DNA from: Lysobacterales bacterium 66-474 | GTDB lineage: Bacteria > Pseudomonadota > Gammaproteobacteria > Xanthomonadales > Rhodanobacteraceae | Length of the DNA: 64,000 nt | Reading direction: 5' to 3' | Assembly: GCA_001899805.1 (NCBI GenBank) | Contig: MKWP01000015.1 | Location: forward strand, 310,001-374,000 | In this document: positions 1-8,391 of the stretch, piece by piece | Position numbering within the stretch: the stretch's first letter is position 1 | Layout: each line of letters begins with the position of its first letter | The notes under the pieces: generated by a model | Seen by the model: the letters and a program-made list of their open reading frames with translations, nothing else | Database searches by the model: none | What the model was told of the DNA's origin: nothing | Translations under genes and position numbers: made by a program

Positions 1-354
1 CGCGCGTTTGTCCGGACGTTTCGGCGGCGGCTGGTAGCCTGCACGCTCTGCGCGGCGTTGCTCGCGCGCGGCTTCACGCGCCTTGATCGACGCCCCGGAT
101 TCGCGATAAAGCGCTTGCGCCAGCGCAGCCGAACCACGCTTGTGCGCCAGCCCGGTTACTTCGACCTCGAAAGTTTCCTCGCCACGTGTGATGCGCAACC
201 TGTCGCCAGGCTTCAACGCATGCGAAGGCTTGCAGGCGGCGGCGCCAATCTCGACCCGTCCGCGCTCGACCGCCTGCTTGGCCAGCGCCCGCGTCTTGAA
301 GAACCTCGCGGCCCACAGCCAGGCATCGATGCGGACGGCGGTAGATTCACTCAT
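1..354 (-). CDS. hslR: Heat-shock protein 15 / S4-domain RNA-binding protein (partial, C-terminus off the window)
   Basis: The visible 118 residues form an S4 RNA-binding domain (about residues 8-70, beginning RIDAWLWAARFFKTRALA) followed by a second conserved stretch (VTGLAHKRGSAALAQALY) and an Arg/Ala-rich basic tail. This is the layout of HslR/Hsp15, which in E. coli (133 aa) binds free 50S subunits carrying a stalled nascent chain-tRNA and helps to recycle them. The start is the ATG at 354-352. The gene runs off the left edge of the window, so the last residues and the stop are not seen. Its neighbours are chaperone and protease genes (htpG, htpX), which fits a heat-stress grouping, although a repeat-rich 180-bp gap separates it from htpG. 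The family call is strong. Confidence 0.88.
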   Translation of the reverse strand, partial: MSESTAVRIDAWLWAARFFKTRALAKQAVERGRVEIGAAACKPSHALKPGDRLRITRGEETFEVEVTGLAHKRGSAALAQALYRESGASIKAREAAREQRRAERAGYQPPPKRPDKRA

Positions 355-374
355 CGCGCGAACCTCTGGTGTTG

Positions 375-420
375 ACCCTCTCCCTTCGGGAGAGGGTGCC
401 CCGAAGGGGCGGGTGAGGGT
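375..420 (+). repeat. Bipartite hairpin repeat, family A, forward orientation
   Basis: A perfect hairpin, ACCCTCTCCC-TTC-GGGAGAGGGT (375-397), is followed by a second hairpin, GCCCC-GAA-GGGGC (398-410), and a GGGTGAGGGT tail. The same architecture recurs at least seven more times in the window in both orientations. It lies in the hslR-htpG gap and faces the copy at 476-521. It could act as a transcript-end hairpin, but no U-tract follows. Confidence 0.85.
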
Positions 421-475
421 CCGCACTCGCGCAACGCACGGCTCAGGACGAACTGCTACCCGTGCGCGAACCCGT

Positions 476-521
476 ACCCTCATCCGGCGCTACGCGCCAC
501 CTTCTCCCGGAGGGAGAAGGG
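476..521 (-). repeat. Bipartite hairpin repeat, family A, reverse orientation
   Basis: Mirror of the 375-420 copy: ACCCTCATCC, hairpin GGCGC-TAC-GCGCC, then hairpin CCTTCTCCC-GGA-GGGAGAAGG. It ends about ten bases from the htpG stop codon. The stems differ from the neighbouring copy by paired changes, so base pairing is kept. Confidence 0.82.
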
Positions 522-531
522 CAATCACGAT

Positions 532-2400
532 TCAAGTCGCGAGCAATCGATTCATCCTTTGCACGAACGCCGCAGGGTCCGGCAACGCCGCGCCGGCGGT
601 GATCTCGGCCTGCTCCAGCAACAGCAGTGCCAGGTCTTTCGCCTTCGCTTCATCGGCCCCGGATTCGACACGCTTGACCAGCGCGTGCGCGGGATTGATT
701 TCCAGCGTGGGTTTCGATTCCGGAACGTCCTGGCCCGCCTCGCGCAACAGGCGGGCGAGGTGCGGCGCAAGTTCGTAATCGGACAGCGCCAGACACGAAG
801 GCGAATCGGTGAGCCGCGCGGACACGCGCACGTCGGCGACACGATCACCCAGCAGATCCTTGAGCTTCTTCACCAGCGGCTCGGCTTCCTTCGCTGCCGC
901 TTCCTGCTTCTGCTTGTCGGCTGCGTCCAGCGGCAGCTCGCCCTTGGCGACGTTGCGGAACGACTTGCCCTCGTATTCGCCGAACTGGCCCATGATCCAT
1001 TCGTCGACGCGGTCGAACATCAACAGCACCTCGATGCCCTTGGCCCTGAAGGCTTCGAGTTGCGGGCTGCCGGCGGCAGCCTTGTAGCTGTCGGCGGTGA
1101 CATACCAGATCGCATCCTGACCCGGTTGCATCCGTCCGACGTAGTCGTCCAGCGACACGTTCTGTTCTGCGCCCTCGCCCTTCGTGGAGGCATAACGGAG
1201 CAGCTTGGCGATGCGTTCACGATTCGACGGGTCCTCGACGATGCCTTCCTTCAGGGTATTGCCGAAGGCCTTGCGGAAAGTGTCGAATTTTTCCGGCTCG
1301 CCCGATGCCAGCTTCTCGATCAGGTCCAGCACGCGCTTGACGCACGATCCCTTGATGCGCTCGACCTGGCGGTTGTGCTGCAGGATTTCGCGGCTGACGT
1401 TGAGCGGCAGGTCGTCCGCATCGACCACGCCGCGCATGAAGCGCAGGTAGTTCGGCAACAATTCCTCCGCCGCGTCCATGATGAAGACGCGCTTGATGTA
1501 CAGCTTCACGCCCTTGCGTTCGTCACGCGCGCCCATCATCAGGTCGAACGGTGGCTGCGCGGGAATGTAGAGCAAGGTGGTGAACCGCTGGCTGCCCTCG
1601 ACGCGGTTGTGCGCCCACGCCAGCGGGTCGTTGAAGTCGTGGCCGAGCGACTTGTAGAACGCCTTGTATTCGTCGTCGCTGATTTCGGACTTGTTCTTCG
1701 CCCACAGCGCCGAGGCATCGTTGACGGTTTCCCACTCGTCAGTCAGCTTGCCGTCCTTCTGCTTCAGCATCCGGATCGGAAAGGCGACGTGGTCGGAATA
1801 CTTGCGGATCAGGTCGCGCAGCTTCCAGCCGTCCAGGAATTCGGCATCGTCGTCCTTCAAGTGCAGGATCACGCTGGTGCCGCGCGTGGCGATGTCTTCC
1901 GCGGCCAGCGAATATTCGCCCTTGCCGTCGCTTTCCCAGCGCACGCCCTCGCCTTCCGCCGCGCCGGCTCGACGACTCAGCACCGTGACCTTGTCGGCGA
2001 CCACGAAGGCGGAATAGAAACCCACGCCGAACTGGCCGATCAGGCGCGCGTCGGCCTGCTGCTCGCCGGACAGGGTTTCGAGGAACCGGCGCGTGCCGGA
2101 ACTCGCGATCGAACCGAGGTTCGCCACGACCTCGTCGCGGTTCATGCCGATACCGTTGTCGCGCACGCTGACAGTCTTCGCGCCCTTGTCGTATTCGATG
2201 TCGATGTGCAGTTCAGCGTCGTCACCCAGCAATTCGGCCTTGCCGATCGCCTCGAAGCGCAACTTGTCGCAGGCGTCGGAAGCGTTGGAGACCAGCTCGC
2301 GCAGGAAGATCTCCCTGTGCGAATACAGCGAATGGGTGACGAGGCGCAGGACCTGCGCGACTTCGGCTTCGAACGGGCGGGTTTCGGTGGCGGTGTTCAT
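532..2400 (-). CDS. htpG: Hsp90-family molecular chaperone HtpG
   Basis: A 622-residue Hsp90 homologue, an ATP-dependent cytosolic chaperone close in length to E. coli HtpG (624 aa). The N-terminal GHKL ATPase domain shows LRELVSNASDACDKL (catalytic Glu35, Mg-binding Asn39), DNGIGM (about residue 85) and the GQFGVGFYSAF lid/glycine loop (about 120). The middle domain has the conserved PLNVSREILQ segment, and the C-terminal dimerisation domain ends NRLLAT. I chose the ATG at 2400-2398 (MNTATETRPF) because upstream codons run into a hairpin repeat and the family begins at this point. The gene is likely heat-inducible, but I see no clear sigma32 site in the short gap. Confidence 0.97.
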   Translation of the reverse strand: MNTATETRPFEAEVAQVLRLVTHSLYSHREIFLRELVSNASDACDKLRFEAIGKAELLGDDAELHIDIEYDKGAKTVSVRDNGIGMNRDEVVANLGSIASSGTRRFLETLSGEQQADARLIGQFGVGFYSAFVVADKVTVLSRRAGAAEGEGVRWESDGKGEYSLAAEDIATRGTSVILHLKDDDAEFLDGWKLRDLIRKYSDHVAFPIRMLKQKDGKLTDEWETVNDASALWAKNKSEISDDEYKAFYKSLGHDFNDPLAWAHNRVEGSQRFTTLLYIPAQPPFDLMMGARDERKGVKLYIKRVFIMDAAEELLPNYLRFMRGVVDADDLPLNVSREILQHNRQVERIKGSCVKRVLDLIEKLASGEPEKFDTFRKAFGNTLKEGIVEDPSNRERIAKLLRYASTKGEGAEQNVSLDDYVGRMQPGQDAIWYVTADSYKAAAGSPQLEAFRAKGIEVLLMFDRVDEWIMGQFGEYEGKSFRNVAKGELPLDAADKQKQEAAAKEAEPLVKKLKDLLGDRVADVRVSARLTDSPSCLALSDYELAPHLARLLREAGQDVPESKPTLEINPAHALVKRVESGADEAKAKDLALLLLEQAEITAGAALPDPAAFVQRMNRLLAT

Positions 2401-2432
2401 GGCAGAGGTCCCTTGCAATGCATCAACAATGA

Positions 2433-2466
2433 AACCCCTCTCCCGGCTCCCTCCGGGAGAGGGGTT
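2433..2466. repeat. 14-bp-stem hairpin (family A half-element), possible terminator of htpX
   Basis: Perfect inverted repeat AACCCCTCTCCCGG / CCGGGAGAGGGGTT with a 6-nt loop, sitting between the end of htpX and the start of htpG (both on the minus strand). It is the first hairpin of repeat family A without its second half. A minus-strand transcript leaving htpX would form this strong hairpin just before the htpG start, so it could dampen read-through. There is no U-run. Confidence 0.75.
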
Positions 2467-2473
2467 CAAAAGC

Positions 2474-3364
2474 TCAAAGCGCAGCGATGCCACGCAGCCG
2501 TGCGATCCGTTCCTCCAACGGCGGATGGCTCATCCACAGCCGCTTGAAGCCCTGGCCCAGACCGCCCGCAATGCCGAACGCCTGCACCGCCTGCGGCAAG
2601 GTGTTTTCGCCGTGGTTCTGGCCCAGCCGCTGCAGCGCGGAAATCATCCGTTCGCGACCGGCCAGCTTCGCGCCGCCAGCGTCGGCGCGGAATTCGCGCC
2701 AGCGCGAGAATGCCATCACCACCAGCGAGGCGAGCAGGCCAAACACGATTTGCAGCACGATCACGATCGCGAAGTACGCCAACCCGCCGCCGCGGTTGTT
2801 GGAGCCGCTCATCGCGCTGTCGATGACCTTGCCGACCACCCGCGCCAGGAAGATCACGAAGGTGTTCATCACGCCTTGCAGCAGGGTCAGGGTCACCATG
2901 TCGCCATTGGCCACGTGGGTCAACTCGTGGCCCAGCACGGCGCTGGCCTGGTCGCGATCCATGCCCTGCAGCAGTCCGGTGCTGACCGCGACCAGCGCGT
3001 GGTTGCGGCTCATGCCGGTGGCGAAAGCGTTCATCTCCGGGGCGTCGTAGATCGCGACCTCCGGCATCCCGACCCCGGCCTTGTCCGCCAGTTGCCGCAC
3101 GGTGGCGAGCAGCCAGCGTTCGGTTTCGTTCCGGGGCTGTTCGATCACATGCGCGCGGGTGGTCCACTTGGCGATCATCTTCGACATCGCCAGCGAAATG
3201 AAGGCGCCGCCGAAGCCGAACACCGCCGCGAACAGCAGCAGCGGGCCGAGGCCGCCGTAACCGCGCGCCGCCGTCCACTGGTCGATGCCGAAGATCCGGC
3301 AGACCACGGCCAGCAGCGCCAGGACCGCGATGTTGGTCAGTACGAAAAGGACGATTCTGCGCAT
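2474..3364 (-). CDS. htpX: Membrane-bound zinc metalloprotease HtpX
   Basis: 296 residues, an M48-family inner-membrane protease that degrades damaged membrane proteins with FtsH. Two N-terminal membrane segments (about residues 5-25 and 40-60) are followed by the cytosolic catalytic part with HELTH at 146-150, two more hydrophobic segments (about 155-215), and the downstream zinc ligand Glu in SRWREFRADAGGAKL. The ATG at 3364 (MRRIVLFVLTN) matches the family start, and the ten codons upstream look non-native. It is transcribed towards htpG with a hairpin between them. The length matches E. coli HtpX (293 aa). Confidence 0.96.
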   Translation of the reverse strand: MRRIVLFVLTNIAVLALLAVVCRIFGIDQWTAARGYGGLGPLLLFAAVFGFGGAFISLAMSKMIAKWTTRAHVIEQPRNETERWLLATVRQLADKAGVGMPEVAIYDAPEMNAFATGMSRNHALVAVSTGLLQGMDRDQASAVLGHELTHVANGDMVTLTLLQGVMNTFVIFLARVVGKVIDSAMSGSNNRGGGLAYFAIVIVLQIVFGLLASLVVMAFSRWREFRADAGGAKLAGRERMISALQRLGQNHGENTLPQAVQAFGIAGGLGQGFKRLWMSHPPLEERIARLRGIAAL

Positions 3365-3425
3365 GCCACGAGGCTCCAATCGGGTGGTATCCACGATTGG
3401 ACAGTGGAGGCTCGGGAAAGGTTTC

Positions 3426-5417
3426 TCAAGCCGCCGCGCGCGCCATCCGGATGATCCACCGGTAAAGCACGATCACCGTGATGGCGAACGCAATCCCGCC
3501 GACGATGATCGAAGGCGTCACGAACGAATCGCCCACCAACGCGATCGGATTCTGCTTGCCGCTGAAGCCGACGATGCCGGCAAAGATCACGGCCAACAGG
3601 CTCTCGCCGACGATCAGGCCGGAAGCCAGCAGCACGCCCAACTGCTTGGTCGCCTCGCCGTTCGGCTTGCGATCGGCACGACGGTCGAACCACGCGCCGA
3701 CCAGCGCACCGACGACGACCATCAGCGTGGTGGAAGTCGGAAGATAGATGCCGAGGCCCACGGCCAGCGGCGGCAGGCGCGGGCCCTTCTTCGCGAGGCC
3801 CAGCAGCTCGTCGAGGATGATGATCGCGACGCCGATCGCGGCGCCAATACCGATCATGTCCCACGGCACATCGCCGGTGATCACGCCCTTGGCCAGCGCC
3901 GAGATCAGGCCCGCCTGCGGCGCCGGCAACGCGGTCGCCGGATTCGCGCCCGGCGCGCCGAGGAATCCGTAGGTGTTCTGCAACAGTTCCAGCACCGGCG
4001 GGATCACCACCGCACCGGCCAGCACGCCGATCACCAGCGCCCATTGCTGCAGCGACGGCGTGGCATCCACGAGCTGGCCGGTTTTCAAGTCCTGCAGGTT
4101 GTTGTTGGCGATCGACGCCACCGCAAACACGATCGCGGTGACGAACAACGCGAACCCGACCAGCGGCTTTTCGGCGCCGGGCGGCAGGAACGGCTTCACG
4201 CCGACCACCAGCAGCAGCGCCGCGATCACCACCACCAGGATGCCGACACCGGACAACGGACTGTTGGAGGACCCGATCAGGCCGGCCATGTAGCCGCACA
4301 CCGCCGACACCAGGAAACTCAGCAGCACCACGAACACCACGCCGCCGATCACCAGCGTCCAGGTCACGGCCTCGAGGCCGTTGTTGACCGCGAAGTGCCA
4401 CAACAAATAGGCGATCGGGATGAAGCAAAGCAGCGAAATCAGGCCGACCAGCCCGATCGGCATGTCGTGCTCGGTGCGCGGCAGTTGATCCAGCGTGCCG
4501 GACTTGCGCGCCCGTGAAGCGCGGAACGCGCCGGCGAGTCCTCCGACCAGCGGCTTGACCAATTTCGCCAGCGTCCAGATCGCGGCCACGCCGATGGCGC
4601 CGGCGCCGATGAAACGCACGTAGTGGCTCCAGCCGGCCTGCGCGACATCAGCCGCGACACCCGCGCTCCAGTGCAGGTGCGTGAAATACGGCACCGCCCA
4701 GACCCAACCGATCACGGCGCCGGCCAGCATCGCCACGCCCACCCACAAGCCCACCAGGTGCCCGATCGCGAACAACGCGAACGACAAGCCGAAGTCGAAG
4801 CCGGTGGCGCCGCCCTTGTCGCCACCCACCCGGAAGTAGCTGGTGACGCTGGCGGCAAATATTTTCGTCTGCACGATCACGTAGAAGATCGCCGACACGA
4901 TCGAGCCCCACAGCACCGCCTTCAGGCCGGCGCCACCGGTTTCGACCGATTCCTTCGAGCCGCCCTCGCCCGCGCCGACCTTCAGCACCTCCGCGCAGGC
5001 CACGCCTTCCGGATACGGCAGGTCGGAATCGGTGACCAGCGCACGCCTGAGCGGAATGGTGTACATCACGCCGAGGATGCCGCCGGTCGCGCAGATGCCG
5101 GCCGAGATCCAGAACGGAAAGCCGCTCCAGTAACCGACGATGATGAGGCCCGGCAGCACGAAGATGATCGACGACAACGTGCCCGCGGCCGAGGCCACCG
5201 TCTGCACGATGTTGTTTTCCTGGATGGTGGCGTCGCGCATCGCCTTCAGGATCGCCATCGAGATCACCGCGGCCGGGATCGAGGTCGAGAACGTCAGGCC
5301 CGCCTTCAAGCCGAAGTAGACGTTGGCGGCGGTGAACACGATGGTGATGACGATGCCGATGACGATGCCGCGGAGCGTCAGTTCCCTGCGCGATGCCGTT
5401 CCAGTGATTGCGTTCAT
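3426..5417 (-). CDS. OPT-family oligopeptide/metal-chelate transporter
   Basis: A 663-residue integral membrane protein with about 15 hydrophobic segments, starting MNAITGTASRRELTLRGIVIG. The N-terminal half carries the family pattern NVYFGLKAGLTFSTSIPAA and ENNIVQTVASAAGTLSS, followed by LPYPEGVACAEVLK, all typical of the bacterial branch of the oligopeptide transporter (OPT) family. Members import small peptides or peptide-like metal chelates by proton symport. The actual substrate cannot be told from the sequence. The ATG at 5417 was chosen because the 29 codons upstream are Arg-rich and non-conserved. It is monocistronic as far as visible, with a 61-bp gap to htpX. Confidence 0.9.
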   Translation of the reverse strand: MNAITGTASRRELTLRGIVIGIVITIVFTAANVYFGLKAGLTFSTSIPAAVISMAILKAMRDATIQENNIVQTVASAAGTLSSIIFVLPGLIIVGYWSGFPFWISAGICATGGILGVMYTIPLRRALVTDSDLPYPEGVACAEVLKVGAGEGGSKESVETGGAGLKAVLWGSIVSAIFYVIVQTKIFAASVTSYFRVGGDKGGATGFDFGLSFALFAIGHLVGLWVGVAMLAGAVIGWVWAVPYFTHLHWSAGVAADVAQAGWSHYVRFIGAGAIGVAAIWTLAKLVKPLVGGLAGAFRASRARKSGTLDQLPRTEHDMPIGLVGLISLLCFIPIAYLLWHFAVNNGLEAVTWTLVIGGVVFVVLLSFLVSAVCGYMAGLIGSSNSPLSGVGILVVVIAALLLVVGVKPFLPPGAEKPLVGFALFVTAIVFAVASIANNNLQDLKTGQLVDATPSLQQWALVIGVLAGAVVIPPVLELLQNTYGFLGAPGANPATALPAPQAGLISALAKGVITGDVPWDMIGIGAAIGVAIIILDELLGLAKKGPRLPPLAVGLGIYLPTSTTLMVVVGALVGAWFDRRADRKPNGEATKQLGVLLASGLIVGESLLAVIFAGIVGFSGKQNPIALVGDSFVTPSIIVGGIAFAITVIVLYRWIIRMARAAA

Positions 5418-5661
5418 GGTCTCAGATCCCCGACTGCCGAATCCCCACCGCGCGCGGTCGCGCGCGGCACCCGTCCGGCAACGCGCCGGCGTACCGGGTC
5501 GCATGGTAGCGGCTGCGTCGCTTCACGCAAAATTGACATGCGCCGCCACCCGCCGGCGTAGGCTCTGCCGACCGGATTCCATGGACAGCCGTCGACTTCC
5601 CGACGGACCGCGCCACACCTATCCCGATGCGCCTGCGCGTCACGCCGACCAGGGCAATACG

Positions 5662-6165
5662 ATGGGATCCTTCAGGCAACTGCTGGCAGCAAGCGATGCG
5701 GTGCCGGCCCCGCCGGTCGCCGTGCGCGTCCGCGCCGGGAAGATCCAGTATGACCCGCGACTTCTCGATTCCCTGCTCCGCGACCACGTCGAGCTGGGCA
5801 GGCTCTTCGGGCGGATCGGCGCCGCCGGGAACGCAGGCGAAGCGCGCGAGCTGCGATCACTCCTGATCACTTTCAAGGCGCGGCTGAAGGCCCACCTCGT
5901 GGTCGAGAACATGCGCTTCTATGATTACCTGGAACAGTCGCTCGCGGACGAACCGGAAACAGCGCGCATGGTGCTCAACTTCCGCCGCAAGATGACCCGG
6001 ATCGCATCCGACGTCTTCGACTTCATCCAGAAGTATCAATCCAGCCGATTGACGCCCGGGGAACGCCGGCAGTTCACCCCGGACTACGAGACGGTCGGCG
6101 CGAAACTGGAACAACGGCTGGACAGCGAGGAAGACAACCTGTATCGGTTGTACCGGCCACGCTGA
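5662..6165 (+). CDS. Hemerythrin-domain protein
   Basis: 167 residues with a hemerythrin-like HHE pattern: LLDSLLRDHVELGRLF (His42), LKAHLVVENMRFYDYLEQ (His78, Glu82), then helices with further acidic/His-poor segments. Such four-helix proteins bind a di-iron centre and act in oxygen/NO sensing or iron handling. Some related stand-alone proteins modulate transcription. I chose the ATG at 5662 because AGGG lies 7 nt upstream; an in-frame ATG at 5581 would add a proline-rich tail without homology. gluQRS follows after only 12 bp, so the two may be co-transcribed. The exact role is unknown. Confidence 0.78.
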   Translation: MGSFRQLLAASDAVPAPPVAVRVRAGKIQYDPRLLDSLLRDHVELGRLFGRIGAAGNAGEARELRSLLITFKARLKAHLVVENMRFYDYLEQSLADEPETARMVLNFRRKMTRIASDVFDFIQKYQSSRLTPGERRQFTPDYETVGAKLEQRLDSEEDNLYRLYRPR

Positions 6166-6177
6166 CCCCGCCCACCC

Positions 6178-7071
6178 GTGCCGCATTCCCAGGAACCCCG
6201 TACCGGACGTTTCGCGCCCTCGCCTACCGGCGACCTGCATTCCGGTTCGCTGGTGGCGGCGCTGGCAAGTTGGCTGCACGCTCGGCAACAGGGCGGCGCG
6301 TGGTTGTTGCGCGTCGAGGACATCGACCCGCCGCGCGAGGTGGCGGGTTCGGCGGCGTCCATCCTCGCCGCGTTGTCGCGGTTGGGATTGCAGGCGGACG
6401 CGGCGCCGCTGTACCAGTCGCAGCGCGGCGACGCCTACGCCACGGCATTGCAACGCCTGCGCGATGCCGGCCACGCGTTTCCCTGCTGGTGCAGCCGCAG
6501 CGATCTCGACGCGGCACACGCGATCCACCATGAACTGCATCGCGATGGCCATTGCTTCACGCCACGGCGCGGCGATCGCGAGCCCGCGTGGCGGTTGCGC
6601 GTGCCGGACACCGTCATCGAATTCGACGATGGGCTGCAGGGAGCGCAGCGGCAAAACGTGCGCAGCGAAGTCGGCGATTTCGTGTTGAAGCGCGCGGACG
6701 GCTTGTGGAGCTACCAGCTCGCGTGCGTGGTGGACGACGCGTTCCAGGGCATCACCGAAGTGGTGCGCGGCTGCGACCTGCTCGATTCCACCCCGCGCCA
6801 GATCCTGCTGCAATGCCTGCTCGGTTTGCCCACGCCCGCATACCTGCACCTGCCGCTGGCGGTGGACGGCGGAGGCCGCAAGCTGTCCAAATCCACCGAT
6901 GCACCCGCGATCGACGCCTGCGATCCGCGCAACGCGTTGGCGCAGGCACTGCGATTCCTGGGACAAGACGTACCCGATGCTTCCGACGTCGCGACGATGT
7001 TGCAATTCGCTGCGCAGGACTTCGATCTCGCGCCGCTGCGGGGGATGACCGCATCGGCGGTGGACGCGTAG
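6178..7071 (+). CDS. gluQ: Glutamyl-Q tRNA(Asp) synthetase
   Basis: 297 residues, a truncated glutamyl-tRNA synthetase homologue lacking the anticodon-binding domain. It attaches glutamate to the queuosine at position 34 of tRNA-Asp. The class I signature FAPSPTGDLHSGSL (about residues 12-25) and the KLSKS loop (near 240) are intact. A zinc-site pattern CWC ... GHCF is visible between about residues 101 and 126. The length equals E. coli GluQ/YadB (308 aa). The start is a GTG at 6178, 12 bp after the hemerythrin gene; no better ATG lies before the signature. Confidence 0.94.
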   Translation: MPHSQEPRTGRFAPSPTGDLHSGSLVAALASWLHARQQGGAWLLRVEDIDPPREVAGSAASILAALSRLGLQADAAPLYQSQRGDAYATALQRLRDAGHAFPCWCSRSDLDAAHAIHHELHRDGHCFTPRRGDREPAWRLRVPDTVIEFDDGLQGAQRQNVRSEVGDFVLKRADGLWSYQLACVVDDAFQGITEVVRGCDLLDSTPRQILLQCLLGLPTPAYLHLPLAVDGGGRKLSKSTDAPAIDACDPRNALAQALRFLGQDVPDASDVATMLQFAAQDFDLAPLRGMTASAVDA

Positions 7072-7187
7072 CCACCCGAATCGCACAAGCTGGCGAGCGT
7101 AGCAGGTTGCCCGGCATCCCGATAAGCCTCCCTCGACGCGCATCCGCGGCGTAGGATGGCCCCACCATCACCCGAAAAGGAGCTGTC

Positions 7188-7928
7188 ATGAGCGCACGCG
7201 TGGCACTGGTAACGGGGGGTACCGGTGGCATCGGTACCGCGATCGTCCGCCGGCTGGCGAAGATGGGCTACAGGGTCGCGACCAACTACCGCAACGAGGA
7301 AAAGACCAAGGCCTGGCACGACAAGCTCAAGGGCGAAGGCATCGACGTGCTGACCGTCAAGGGCGACGTCTCCGACCCGGAATCGTGCAAGGCGATGGTG
7401 CAGGAGGTCGAACAGAAACTCGGCCCCATCGACGTGCTCATCAACAACGCCGGGATCACCCGCGACACCACTTTCCACAAGATGAGTTACCAGCAGTGGA
7501 CTGATGTGGTGAACACCAACCTCAACGCCTGCTTCAACGTGACGCGCCCGGTGATCGAAGGCATGCGCAACCGCAAGTGGGGGCGCATCGTCCAGATCAG
7601 CTCCATCAACGGCCAGAAGGGCCAATACGGGCAGGCCAACTACGCCGCCGCCAAGGCCGGCATGCATGGCTTCACCATTTCGCTGGCGCAGGAAAACGCC
7701 AAGTTCGGCATCACCGTCAACACCGTCTCGCCCGGCTACATCGGCACCGACATGGTGATGGCCGTGCCCGAAGAAGTCCGTGCCAAGATCGTGGCGCAGA
7801 TCCCCGTGGGACGCCTGGGCGAGCCCGACGAAATCGCCTACGCCGTCGCCTTCTTCCTCGACGACAAGGCCGCGTGGTGCACCGGCGCGAACCTCGCGGT
7901 GAATGGCGGGCATTACATGGGGTGGTGA
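7188..7928 (+). CDS. phaB: Acetoacetyl-CoA reductase (PhaB/FabG family), copy 1
   Basis: A 246-residue short-chain dehydrogenase that reduces acetoacetyl-CoA to (R)-3-hydroxybutyryl-CoA for polyhydroxyalkanoate synthesis. Visible are TGGTGGIG (cofactor loop, residues 9-16), NNAG (86-89), catalytic Ser139, Tyr152 and Lys156 in SSINGQKGQYGQANYAAAKAG, and the PhaB-type end GGHYMGW. The second beta strand ends with Asn-Tyr-Arg rather than Asp, which suggests NADPH use. A strong ribosome site AAAAGGAG lies upstream of the ATG at 7188. A paralogue lies at 61149-61895 next to phaR. FabG in fatty-acid synthesis is the alternative call, but the PhaB-specific motif and length fit better. Confidence 0.9.
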   Translation: MSARVALVTGGTGGIGTAIVRRLAKMGYRVATNYRNEEKTKAWHDKLKGEGIDVLTVKGDVSDPESCKAMVQEVEQKLGPIDVLINNAGITRDTTFHKMSYQQWTDVVNTNLNACFNVTRPVIEGMRNRKWGRIVQISSINGQKGQYGQANYAAAKAGMHGFTISLAQENAKFGITVNTVSPGYIGTDMVMAVPEEVRAKIVAQIPVGRLGEPDEIAYAVAFFLDDKAAWCTGANLAVNGGHYMGW

Positions 7929-7936
7929 CCCGCTTC

Positions 7937-8031
7937 GTCATTCCGGTGCAGCCCCCAGGCTCTGATCATCGTCATTCCGGGGCCGTTCGCTGCTTCATCG
8001 CGAACGGAACCCGGAATCGGTTTGCTTTTCC
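7937..8031 (-). repeat. Dispersed repeat family B (CGGAATGACGA ... ACCGATTCCGGGTTCCG), copy 1
   Basis: Reading the minus strand from 8031, the sequence GGAAAAGCAAACCGATTCC, GGGTTCCG, a short hairpin, then CCGGAATGACGAT matches the plus-strand block at 51652-51711 almost base for base, except in the small central hairpin where paired bases differ. A further CATTCCGG fragment lies at 7940. It occupies the first part of the 463-bp gene-free gap after phaB. Confidence 0.75.
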
Positions 8032-8316
8032 CGCAAGCACGAGGCGCTTCACCCAGGTTCCGCTCGCCTCCGCGGCGAGCGGGCCACTTTCTGTTTCGGC
8101 AGAAAGTGGCTAAAGACCATTGCGCCGGGCATGACGGTTTCAGCGACATCATGTCGCTGAAACTGCCCTGCGTTGCTCGTCGAGCGCGCGCCGGCGCGAA
8201 CTCGGGCATCCATGCCCTCCAACATGCGCGCCTTTCCCGCGCGCTCGACTCCGCTACTCGGCGTCATGCAACGGCGCTGTTGATCGCTTCGCCGCCGGCC
8301 ATCCATGGCCTGCGCC
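8020..8316 (+). repeat. Large structured repeat family C, left copy
   Basis: About 297 bp forming successive hairpins: CCGCTCGCC/GGCGAGCGG (8060-8082), GCCACTTTCTG/CAGAAAGTGGC (8083-8110), TTTCAGCGAC/GTCGCTGAAA (8138-8162), a long arm GTCGAGCGCGC/GCGCGCTCGAC (8179-8249) enclosing GGGC-ATCCAT-GCCC (8204-8217), and GGCC-ATCCAT-GGCC (8297-8310). An inverted copy lies at 9086-9384. Some stems are identical in the two copies; others are changed on both sides so that pairing is kept. It fills most of the gap before the orphan gene at 8392. No credible protein is encoded. Confidence 0.88.
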
Positions 8317-8391
8317 GGTCGAGCCCGGAGGCCTGAGTGCCGTGGTAACTTTCATCACCTCACGCTTGGGGCGTAAAACCAGTTAGACCTC

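Noticed and set aside
559..2547. Long plus-strand open frame opposite htpG
   Set aside because: Shadow of htpG in a GC-rich frame; no conserved motifs, while the minus strand encodes a full Hsp90.
8375..8391. GTTAGAC just before the orphan gene as an integron attC/attI core site
   Set aside because: The heptamer fits GTTRRRY, but no matching RYYYAAC site or folded attC arm is found after the gene (the nearest, AGCCAAC at about 9043, breaks the pattern), and there is no integrase. The inverted family C repeats explain the flanks better.
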